Source: Luteolibacter sp. Y139 (GTDB taxonomy: Bacteria; Verrucomicrobiota; Verrucomicrobiia; Verrucomicrobiales; Akkermansiaceae). From it: a DNA stretch of 64,000 nt. Every line of letters begins with the position of its first letter. The stretch's first letter is position 1. A program made the position numbers and the translations under genes. This document shows, piece after piece, positions 37,589-45,373 of this stretch. Location: NCBI RefSeq assembly GCF_038066715.1, contig NZ_JBBUKT010000001.1, positions 1,054,001 to 1,118,000 on the forward strand, given 5' to 3'. The notes below the pieces were generated by a model. That model was not told where the DNA came from and ran no database searches. It was given only the letters and a program-made list of their open reading frames with translations.

Positions 37589-39826
37589 TTACCTAGGCGT
37601 ATCAGCATTCGGCGCGAACTGCGGCGTCACCGCGGGCCATGAGAGCTTCGCATTCGGATACGACGGGCTGCCCGCGGCGAGGACCCCGGTCGCCGGGTTG
37701 AAGCTGAGCGGCTTCTTCAGCAGGAAGACGTAAGCATCCAGCCCCGCTCCTTCCTGGCTGACGGTAGTTTGCACGCCGCCATTCGGGAGGATGACGCGTT
37801 CGGTCGAGGTGAAGGAGCCACTGGCCCTGAGAGTGAAGTTCAGCGCATTGCCCGCCGATACCTGAAGCACGCCATTGTTCCAGATCAAGTCGGTCATCAC
37901 GTCGTTGGCATCGGTCGGATCGATGGACTTCAGCGAGGATCCGCCCGACCACGTGATGGTGGTGGCCACGTCGGGATAGTGCACGCCGGTGGCAGTGACG
38001 GTGCCGGTGCAATCAGCCATGTTCGAAAACACCACGCCGAGGTACTGCGGCGTCATTTCCGGCATGCCGCGGGAGCCATGGATGTCGCCGCGGAATTTCA
38101 CGTTCAGGTCCATGGTCGCACTGAGCGCCCCTTCGCCGGCAACCTCGTATTTGAAGGGAACCGTCCACTCGGTGATCGGGACCTTGTTACTATAGGAATA
38201 GTAATTCTTGCTCTTCACCACCTGGATTTCCCCGCGCGGCGGATTCTTCGGCGTGCGGATGACGATACCATCGTAGTGATGCCAGCGCTCCACCTTCATC
38301 ACCTGGCCACCCCACAGCACGCTGCGCTGCGATTCACCCGGATCGGGACCGAAGTCACCCTCGATCAGGTATTTGCTGAAGGGCTCGGTTTCATAGGGAG
38401 CTTCGGCGAGCACGCGCATCACCGATGGCAACAGGATGTGGCCCGGCGTCGTCGCGTGGCTATACCACACGAGTTTCGCATTCGGCCGACCTTGGTTTGA
38501 GTATTGCGGGCTGGGATCATAGTCGTAGCCGTTCTGCGCCATCCACCAGCGGATCGCATCGAGCGAGAACGAACGCTCCTTCGGCACCGAGATCGGCGGC
38601 TCCTGATTCGTGCCCAGCAGACGATCAAAGATCTTCAAACACGGCGTCCCGCTGTGATCACCGGAAAGCCAATCCCAGCTCACGAACGAGCCCGCATTCG
38701 CTGCGATGAAAGCATTCCCGATATCCGGATCGCCACCGAAGCAGGCATCAAGCACGACAATGGAATGCGGCGCGAAGTGCATGCGCTGGCGGATGAACTT
38801 CGCAGTGACGGCGTATTGCGGGACGGTCTCGCCCTTTACGATGCCCAGCCGTAGCTCGCCGGAATTGCGCATCTCGGTGTAAATGGGCCGCGAAACCGCC
38901 TTGGCATACTCACCGGTGACGATCATCACCCCCAGCTTCACGCCCTTCTCATCTTCATAAGGAACACCGTGTGCGTGCCAGAAGAGCACCCCGAGTGGCG
39001 AGCTATCCGGAGCCCACGATACGATCTCCGGAACCGTGGTGATGAGGTAGTTCGTGGTATTGTAGCCCTTGCCACTCAGCCAGCCGGCGATGGTCGGCGC
39101 GGAGTTCGGAAAACGCGACTCCAATGAGAACGCCGTCACTGCAGTATTCTTGCCTGGCAGATCACCGATGGGGGCGACCTTCGGGCCAAACGTCACTTCT
39201 TCCTTCGGAAGCTCGGCGGCAGCCATCGGCATCGGAGTGCCGCCATCTGCCGAGGTGCGCGGCTTTTGCATCAGCACGCACACCTCGCCATCGGCGAACT
39301 TGACGCAGATGTTCCCCACCACGGATTCGGCCCAGGCATCCACCACGTTCGGCTGCGATTTCGCCCATGCGATGAGGTTCGCGCGGAAGGTCGCGGGTGG
39401 CAGGCCATCCCACTGGATCATCTTCGTGCCAGCCACCGTCAGCAGATCGACCTTCACCGATTCTGCCACAGGTTGTCCGTAGGACAGCGTGATGAGATCC
39501 GGATCGGAGAGCTCCACCGCAGGCACCGTGGTCTCGGTGCCGGTGCGGACCCGGGCGAAGCACCTGCTACCCGGCTGTCGCGGCAGGCGAAAAACAAGCC
39601 TCGCCTCACGACCATCGGTCGCACAGGCGAGCATCTGCCGCCATGGTGCAGGCGAGGAAAGATCGCCGCTGATTTCCAGCACCGCGCATCGCGTCCCGGT
39701 CGGCACGGTGGCATCCACCTCGAAGCGGCCGAGCGAGTCTATGCACGTGCCAGTGGTGACGGGGTTCGCAGCATTCGCGCCGAGGCAAAGGCCGAGCGCT
39801 AGGGAAAGAACCTGGAGGAGTTTCAT
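37589..39826 (-). CDS. Large secreted protein with caspase-like (clan CD) His/Cys pattern
   Basis: A protein of 745 residues with a signal peptide (MKLLQVLSLALGLCLGANA). The central part shows two strand-ended motifs typical of clan CD cysteine peptidases: LGVLFWHAHGVPY (His-Gly, about residue 286) and HSIVVLDACFGGDP (Ala-Cys, about residue 362), about 76 residues apart. After that comes SFVSWDWLSGDHSGTP. The C-terminal about 250 residues are beta-rich with no family recognised. A peptidase role is inferred from the two motifs only. ATG 39826 is preferred; an ATG at 39841 gives five more residues. It diverges from the histidine kinase gene 102 bases away. Confidence 0.75.
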   Translation of the reverse strand: MKLLQVLSLALGLCLGANAANPVTTGTCIDSLGRFEVDATVPTGTRCAVLEISGDLSSPAPWRQMLACATDGREARLVFRLPRQPGSRCFARVRTGTETTVPAVELSDPDLITLSYGQPVAESVKVDLLTVAGTKMIQWDGLPPATFRANLIAWAKSQPNVVDAWAESVVGNICVKFADGEVCVLMQKPRTSADGGTPMPMAAAELPKEEVTFGPKVAPIGDLPGKNTAVTAFSLESRFPNSAPTIAGWLSGKGYNTTNYLITTVPEIVSWAPDSSPLGVLFWHAHGVPYEDEKGVKLGVMIVTGEYAKAVSRPIYTEMRNSGELRLGIVKGETVPQYAVTAKFIRQRMHFAPHSIVVLDACFGGDPDIGNAFIAANAGSFVSWDWLSGDHSGTPCLKIFDRLLGTNQEPPISVPKERSFSLDAIRWWMAQNGYDYDPSPQYSNQGRPNAKLVWYSHATTPGHILLPSVMRVLAEAPYETEPFSKYLIEGDFGPDPGESQRSVLWGGQVMKVERWHHYDGIVIRTPKNPPRGEIQVVKSKNYYSYSNKVPITEWTVPFKYEVAGEGALSATMDLNVKFRGDIHGSRGMPEMTPQYLGVVFSNMADCTGTVTATGVHYPDVATTITWSGGSSLKSIDPTDANDVMTDLIWNNGVLQVSAGNALNFTLRASGSFTSTERVILPNGGVQTTVSQEGAGLDAYVFLLKKPLSFNPATGVLAAGSPSYPNAKLSWPAVTPQFAPNADTPR

Positions 39827-39928
39827 GAGGGCCGGGACCATGTGCCTCCGGGCAGCCCCTCGTAAATGGGTCGAAAGGTGCAAAGGCCCCGCCTTCACAA
39901 GCATGGGAATTCGCCCCATATATACCCC

Positions 39929-42283
39929 ATGGAATCGCGCTCCGGCCAAGTTCTCCCGCCATCCGCCATGGGTGGCGACTGGTTTCGCGTGCTCTTCGAG
40001 CGCAGCGCCGACGCCATGACCTTGATCGATCCGGAGACAGGCCGCTTCATCGACTGCAATGAAGCCTCAGCGGAAGCCATCGGGGCGAAGAACCGCGAGG
40101 AAGCACTGGGACTTTCGCCACCATCCCTCGCGCCTGAGTTCCAATCGGATGGACGGCCATCCACCGAAGCCGTGGTGGAACACACGCGGCTGACGCTGGA
40201 GAAAGGCAGCCATCGCTTCGACTGGCTGATGAAGAGGCTCGATGGAATCGTCACCCGCGTCGATATCGTGGCCACCGTGATGGAGTCAGAAGGACGCAGA
40301 GTCATTCTAACCGTCACGCGCAATGTGGAGCACAGCAAACGCATCGAGGAAGACCTCCGCGTTTCCGAGTCACGCTGGAGCCGCGTTTTCGAACAGGCCC
40401 CGATCAGCATCCAGATCTTCTCGCCCGATGGTGCCAGCCGCCGGGTCAATGCCGCCTTCCGCAAGCTTTTCGAGCCGGTGATGCCGGACCTCAGCGAGTT
40501 CAACATCCGCCGCGATCCACAGCTCAAGGCCGCAGGCCTCAGCAATCACATCGAACGCGCCTTCAACGGAGAAGTAGTCAGCATTCCCTCGATCCCCTTC
40601 GAGATGCGCATCGGCGAGAACCAGCCCGCCAAGGGCGTCCGCTGGATCGGCTCCACCATGTTCCCCGTGGTCGATCCCGACAGCGGGCAGCTCGTCGAAG
40701 TGGTCTGCGTTCACGAAGACGACACTGCGCGCAAACAAGCCGAGATCGCGATCCAGGAACTGAACCAATCGCTTGAGTCGAAGTTCGCCGAGCGCACCAC
40801 CGAGCTGCGTGAATCCGAGAAACGCTTCAAGGCTCTCTTCGAACACTCACCGGTCGGCATGGCGCGCGTCGATTGGGAGGGCAATTTCCTCGAGGTGAAC
40901 TCGTCCTTCGCCCAAGTCGTAGGCTACACGCCGGATGAGGTGGCCAAAATGAGCTACTGGGACATCACCCCGCCTGAATACAACGACGACGAGAACCAGA
41001 TCCTCGAGTCGGTAAAGGTCAATGGACACTTCGGCCCCTTTGAAAAGGAATATGTCCACCGCGACGGGCATCGCGTGCAGATCACCATCAGCGGCATGCT
41101 CATCGAGCGCGAAGGCGGGCACTACGAGCTATGGGGAATCACCCAGGACATCTCCATTCGCAAGCGCGCGGAAGAGGCTTTGCGTGCATCGGAAAAGAAG
41201 TTCCGCACCCTCTTCGAGGAGTCTCGCCAAGGCGTGATGATCCACGACGAGAACACCTTCTTTTCCGAAGTGAATCCCGCCGCAGCAGCGATGTTCGGCC
41301 ATGACCCATCCTTCTTCGTCGGACGCCATCCTTCCGAACTGGCGCCCGAGTATCAGCCAAGTGGCGAGCTTTCCGAAGTGGTCGCGAAGCGCGAAATCCA
41401 AAAGTGCCTCGCCACCGGCACCGCGCGCTTCGACTGGACCCATCGTCATCGCGATGGCCGCGACATATCAATCGAGGTCGTATTGAGCCGCATCCCGCAA
41501 GGCGACAAGAACTTCATGCAGGCAGTCGTCATCGACATGACCGAACGCAAGCGCGCCGAGGAAGAACTGAAGCGCGCCTTGGAACGCGAACGCGAACTCA
41601 GCCAGCTGAAGAGCAACTTCGTCTCGATGGTCTCCCACGAGTTCCGCACCCCGCTCGGCATCATCCAGTCCTCGGCGGAAATCCTCGACGACTACCTCGA
41701 CCAGCTCGATCCGGCCGAGCGCCGCGAGCAGCTCGTTTCCATCATCAAGAACTCCCGCCGCATGGCCGGCCTGATGGAGGACGTGCTCCTGTTAGGCCGC
41801 CTCGACTCCGGACGTATGGAATTCGTTCCCGGTCCGCTCGATCTCGCGGGCCTCTGCCGACGCATGGTCGATGAGGTGCGCTCGACCACCGACGCGCGCT
41901 GTCCCATCGAATTCTCCACCCGCGATCTGCCAACGACAGCTTTGGCAGACGAAAGCCTCCTGCGCCACATCCTGCTGAACCTCCTCAGCAATGCCGTGAA
42001 GTATTCACCGCCCGGAGATCCCGTGATGTTTCGCGCCACGCGCAATGGCGACTCACTTGTATTCGTGGTCCGCGATGAAGGCATCGGCATCCCGGAACAG
42101 GACCTGCCCGCGCTCTTCGAAACCTTCCGTCGCGGCTCGAATGTCGGCCAGACGCCCGGCACCGGTCTCGGCCTCGTGATCGTGAAGCAGAGCGTGGAGC
42201 TGCATCGCGGCTCCATCTCGGTCGAGAGCTCTGAGAACGACGGCACCACCTTCACCGTCGAGATCCCCTTTTCCCCAGCCTGA
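39929..42283 (+). CDS. Soluble histidine kinase with four PAS domains
   Basis: A protein of 784 residues without membrane segments or signal peptide. Four PAS domains are seen at about 12-130, 143-265, 292-415 and 417-540 (each begins with an LRxSExxFxxLFE-like segment). Then HisKA with His about 570 (FVSMVSHEFRTPLGIIQSSA) and HATPase_c with N box HILLNLLSNAVKYSP and G boxes DEGIGIPEQDLPALFETFRR and TGLGLVIVKQSVELH. It would sense an internal signal (redox, small ligand) and phosphorylate the response regulator whose gene starts seven bases downstream. Confidence 0.95.
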   Translation: MESRSGQVLPPSAMGGDWFRVLFERSADAMTLIDPETGRFIDCNEASAEAIGAKNREEALGLSPPSLAPEFQSDGRPSTEAVVEHTRLTLEKGSHRFDWLMKRLDGIVTRVDIVATVMESEGRRVILTVTRNVEHSKRIEEDLRVSESRWSRVFEQAPISIQIFSPDGASRRVNAAFRKLFEPVMPDLSEFNIRRDPQLKAAGLSNHIERAFNGEVVSIPSIPFEMRIGENQPAKGVRWIGSTMFPVVDPDSGQLVEVVCVHEDDTARKQAEIAIQELNQSLESKFAERTTELRESEKRFKALFEHSPVGMARVDWEGNFLEVNSSFAQVVGYTPDEVAKMSYWDITPPEYNDDENQILESVKVNGHFGPFEKEYVHRDGHRVQITISGMLIEREGGHYELWGITQDISIRKRAEEALRASEKKFRTLFEESRQGVMIHDENTFFSEVNPAAAAMFGHDPSFFVGRHPSELAPEYQPSGELSEVVAKREIQKCLATGTARFDWTHRHRDGRDISIEVVLSRIPQGDKNFMQAVVIDMTERKRAEEELKRALERERELSQLKSNFVSMVSHEFRTPLGIIQSSAEILDDYLDQLDPAERREQLVSIIKNSRRMAGLMEDVLLLGRLDSGRMEFVPGPLDLAGLCRRMVDEVRSTTDARCPIEFSTRDLPTTALADESLLRHILLNLLSNAVKYSPPGDPVMFRATRNGDSLVFVVRDEGIGIPEQDLPALFETFRRGSNVGQTPGTGLGLVIVKQSVELHRGSISVESSENDGTTFTVEIPFSPA

Positions 42284-42290
42284 TTGACTC

Positions 42291-42917
42291 ATGAAAAAGA
42301 CGATCCTCATCATCGAAGACGAGCCCGAGATGCGCCGAAATCTGGCGACCATCCTGCGCTTGGAGCAGTTTCACCCGCTCGTCGCCGAAAACGGCCGCAT
42401 CGGTGTCGAAACCGCGCTGCGGGAAAAGCCGGACCTGATCCTCTGCGACGTGATGATGCCGGAACTGGATGGCTACGGCGTGCTCCGTGAACTCCGAGCC
42501 GACACCGCGACCGAGGCCACGCCGTTCATTTTCCTCACCGCCAAGGGCGAGAAGCCGGACATCCGCTCCGGCATGAACCTCGGCGCCGACGACTACCTGA
42601 CCAAGCCGGTCGCCAAAGCCGACCTGCTCGATGCAATTTCCTCCCGCCTCACCCGCGCCGGGCAGACTGCGGTCACGGCATTCGATCCCGATTTCAGCTC
42701 TTCCGCTCCCCTCGAAGCCGCTTTCAGCCTGACCCCGCGCGTCGCGGAAACCCTCCTCTGGCTGGCCCAGGGCAAGACCAACGGCGACATCGCCACCATC
42801 CTCGGCATCAGCGAGAGCACGGTTAAAAAGCATGTGCTCGAGATTTTCACGGCCCTGAACGTGGAAACCCGCACCGCCGCCTGCCTGCTGGCCGTCGAGG
42901 CACTGAGCGCGAATTAG
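42291..42917 (+). CDS. Response regulator with receiver and LuxR-type HTH
   Basis: A protein of 208 residues. Receiver domain (about 1-120) with acidic pair E9/D10, phospho-acceptor D53 (LILCDVMMPELDGYG), T83 and K105 (DDYLTKPVAK). The output domain (about 143-205) is a GerE/LuxR helix-turn-helix: LTPRVAETLLWLAQGKTNGD and ILGISESTVKKHVLEIFTAL. Cognate partner of the upstream kinase. Targets unknown; the sigma gene downstream begins about 110 bases later and may be one. Confidence 0.95.
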   Translation: MKKTILIIEDEPEMRRNLATILRLEQFHPLVAENGRIGVETALREKPDLILCDVMMPELDGYGVLRELRADTATEATPFIFLTAKGEKPDIRSGMNLGADDYLTKPVAKADLLDAISSRLTRAGQTAVTAFDPDFSSSAPLEAAFSLTPRVAETLLWLAQGKTNGDIATILGISESTVKKHVLEIFTALNVETRTAACLLAVEALSAN

Positions 42918-43025
42918 TCAGATTCCTTCACCGGTCCGGATTTCCCGCTCATGGAACGGAAAAATTTCCGTCACCAATTTTCATTTCGATTAAACCGACA
43001 GCGGATAAAGGTCGTAGCAAGTACG

Positions 43026-43562
43026 GTGGAAGAACGCCAAGAAGCCCAGGACTTGGAGGAATTCGTCACGGCAATGACCAATTGTCAGGCGGACTTGTTC
43101 GTGTTCATCCGGATGCTTTGCGGCGACTCTCACCTCGCCGCTGACATTCGGCAGGCCGTGAATGTCACGCTCTGGCGGAAGCGCGACGACTTCACCTTGG
43201 GCACCAATTTCCGGAATTGGGCCTATAGGGTGGCAGATTTCGAGGTGAAATCGCAGCTCCGCAAGCTACGTCGGCGGCAGTGTTCCCCACTTGATGACGG
43301 TCTATTGGAACGCTTCGCCACCGAGCTGCCGGCCGCCGTGGACGAATTGCCGGAACGCCGGGTCGCACTCGCCCGCTGCATGGAACGGCTGAATGCGCGC
43401 GACCTCGAACTGATCCGCCACCGCTACTGGTCGGAAGGCTCGCTGGAGGCACACGCCAAGTCGACCAACCGCAGCGTTGGCACCCTGAAAGCTAGGCTTT
43501 TTCAATTGCGCACACTGCTGCGGCAGTGCGTGCGACAACGACTTTTGGAAGCACACGAATGA
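43026..43562 (+). CDS. ECF-type sigma factor of the planctomycete/verrucomicrobial type
   Basis: About 178 residues. Region 2: FVTAMTNCQADLFVFIRML, CGDSHLAADIRQAVNVTLW, FRNWAYRVADFEV; region 4: CMERLNARDLELIRHRYW and GSLEAHAKSTNRSVGTLKARL. It belongs to the sigma factors that pair with FecR-like proteins. I prefer GTG 43026 since the 75 bases upstream are AT-rich and look like a promoter; ATG 42951 would add 25 basic residues not found in the family. Its stop overlaps the FecR-like gene (ATGA). Confidence 0.88.
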   Translation: MEERQEAQDLEEFVTAMTNCQADLFVFIRMLCGDSHLAADIRQAVNVTLWRKRDDFTLGTNFRNWAYRVADFEVKSQLRKLRRRQCSPLDDGLLERFATELPAAVDELPERRVALARCMERLNARDLELIRHRYWSEGSLEAHAKSTNRSVGTLKARLFQLRTLLRQCVRQRLLEAHE

Positions 43563-44971
43563 GATCAGAATTGGACCAGCTCGTGAACAAGTGGATCGAG
43601 GGCGACCTCGATCCCCAGGACGCGGAAGCACTGCGCGAATTGTTGGCCGAGAATCCCTCGGCCCGCGAATCGTGCTACGACATGATGCTCCTCGATCAAC
43701 TGCTGGGAGAGCGCGAGGACGCGGGCGGCATCCTCGCGGATGAAACGATGCCTTCGTTCCCTAAGCGAAAGATTGCTCCGATCCAAACGGCGGTCGCCGC
43801 TATCACTTCGATCGCCGCCCTGGTTTTCGCGGGGCTATGGATCTCAAACCGTCCGAGCGTCGAGACGACCGGCCCGAGCAGCCCATCGATCACCGCGAGT
43901 TCGGACAGCCGCATCACCATCGCGCAACGCGAAGACCGCGCGCAATGGTCGCCCGGCGAACTCCTGCGCTTGGAACGCGGCACAGCTGCGATCCAGCTTG
44001 GCAAGGGCGTGCTGGCTCACTTCGAAGGTCCCGCCGCCATAGAGCTCGCGGATGCACAGGGAGACATCCGCCTTTTTGAAGGCCGCGGTTCTTTCCAAGC
44101 CGACCAAGGCACCCATCCATTCCAGATCGAAACTCCCGGCGGAGCAGTCCGCGCATCGGGCACGCAGTTCGTCTGCCAGATCCTGCCGGATCAGGCGGCC
44201 CTGCTGGAAGTGAATGCCGGCAGCCTGGAGATTCTAGCGCATGCCGGACACGGCCCGTCCAAAGTATCTGCGGGAGAAGCGGTTCGCTTGGAAGGAAACG
44301 GCTCCATCACTCCCACCGCGAGGCCATTCATTCCATTCCGCTCGGGCCTACCTGAGGAGCTGGCACTCTTCAGCGATGACTTCAAGGCGGCCGACAATAC
44401 CTTGATTGGCGATCACACTCCCGAGGTTGGGCAAAAGTGGGAAGTCCTGGAAGAATTGAAACCGACTCCAATCCTCAAAGAGAGGCTCGACACTTCCGGC
44501 GGCGCACGCCGGTTGCTCGCACGCATGTCGCCCCATGATCCGGGCGGTGCGGGTTCCGTTTACGTCTTCTCCTTTTCCCTCACTCCTCCCTCATGGTCGC
44601 ACGACAAGGTGCAGCGGATGGACGGCATCGAATCAATCGCCATCGTCGATGCGGAGGGCAATGAACTCTTCAGTCTCGTGGCCGAAGCGGTGAATACACA
44701 CCGCTGGCAGCTCAAGGGACGCGGACAAGTTTCACCACTGACTCCTGTCTGCGCATTGTGGGATCATCAGCTCACGCTTTGCTATGGATTGGATGGACGA
44801 GTGACCTTGCATGACGGCGGCACTGCTCAAGCACCCGTGATCGCTAGCATCTGGCTTAAGGATCCGGAACCCGTCGAAGGCATGGTGATCAGCAATCGCA
44901 CCGGCGGTGACTTGGCCTTCAAGCACATCGGCACATCTTTATTGCGTGCGCCGTCAGTACATGCCGAGTGA
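43559..44971 (+). CDS. FecR-like membrane regulator (anti-sigma partner)
   Basis: A protein of 470 residues. The cytoplasmic N-terminus (about 1-70: WIEGDLDPQDAEALRELLAE) is the type that binds ECF sigma factors; one membrane helix (about 80-103, TAVAAITSIAALVFAGLWIS); then a periplasmic FecR domain (about 125-240; FEGPAAIELADAQGDIRLFE, IETPGGAVRASGTQFVCQIL) and a C-terminal domain (about 265-470) of unknown type. Coupled by ATGA overlap to the sigma gene. Presumably it controls that sigma factor in response to an envelope signal, with the large secreted protein downstream as a possible target. Confidence 0.9.
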   Translation: MRSELDQLVNKWIEGDLDPQDAEALRELLAENPSARESCYDMMLLDQLLGEREDAGGILADETMPSFPKRKIAPIQTAVAAITSIAALVFAGLWISNRPSVETTGPSSPSITASSDSRITIAQREDRAQWSPGELLRLERGTAAIQLGKGVLAHFEGPAAIELADAQGDIRLFEGRGSFQADQGTHPFQIETPGGAVRASGTQFVCQILPDQAALLEVNAGSLEILAHAGHGPSKVSAGEAVRLEGNGSITPTARPFIPFRSGLPEELALFSDDFKAADNTLIGDHTPEVGQKWEVLEELKPTPILKERLDTSGGARRLLARMSPHDPGGAGSVYVFSFSLTPPSWSHDKVQRMDGIESIAIVDAEGNELFSLVAEAVNTHRWQLKGRGQVSPLTPVCALWDHQLTLCYGLDGRVTLHDGGTAQAPVIASIWLKDPEPVEGMVISNRTGGDLAFKHIGTSLLRAPSVHAE

Positions 44972-45110
44972 CGCTTCTGCCGCCGCTCTCATCTCAAACA
45001 TCTGGCTCAAGGACTGGCCTCAAACGAAGGTCTGCCATTTTAAGTTGTACGAGAGGCGGCGTACTTTCCGCGCACCGGCACGTCGTTGTTTGCGCGCCGT
45101 CCATTCATGT

Positions 45111-45150
45111 GGAGTGACGCATCCGTCACTCCTTGTCAGAACGATTTTTT
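45111..45150 (+). terminator. Candidate terminator after the FecR-like gene
   Basis: Perfect 9-bp stem GGAGTGACG (45111-45119) / CGTCACTCC (45124-45132) with a 4-base loop; a run of six T follows only 12 bases later, so terminator function is plausible but not typical. Confidence 0.45.
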
Positions 45151-45166
45151 AAACCTGAAGGAAGTC

Positions 45167-45190
45167 GGAGGCATGGAACGCCGTGCCTCC
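45167..45190. repeat. Inverted repeat, possible dispersed element
   Basis: Arms GGAGGCA (45167-45173) and TGCCTCC (45184-45190) with an inner ACG/CGT-like continuation. No T run follows, so it is not a terminator. It may be a copy of a short dispersed palindrome. Confidence 0.4.
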
Positions 45191-45373
45191 CGAAACCCCA
45201 AAGGCTAACCCATCGACTCACGGCTTCATTTGCCGGTTGAGGTCATTTGCAGCGTTGGAGCCGAGGGAGAGCACGCGCACATCCCCAAGGATGTGCCGCG
45301 TTCCCGCATGAGCCGGGAGTGCCCCGAGCCTCTCCCTCAACACCATCCAACCCCGTTGCAACAGACCCTACCC

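Larger units (their letters stand above)
44972..45373. other. Intergenic region with inverted repeats and a degenerate direct repeat
   Basis: 402 bases without a supportable gene. It holds two inverted repeats (45111-45132 and 45167-45190) and a partial echo of the 3' end of the FecR-like gene (see findings). A short open frame (44907-45152) overlaps the FecR-like gene and looks spurious. The promoter of the large beta-repeat gene must lie in the right half, but no clear -10/-35 pair was seen. Confidence 0.6.

Noticed and set aside
44907-45152. 81-codon open frame overlapping the end of the FecR-like gene
   Set aside because: Overlaps a supported gene out of frame and its end lies in non-coding DNA with palindromes; the partial likeness to the FecR tail is better explained as a degenerate repeat.
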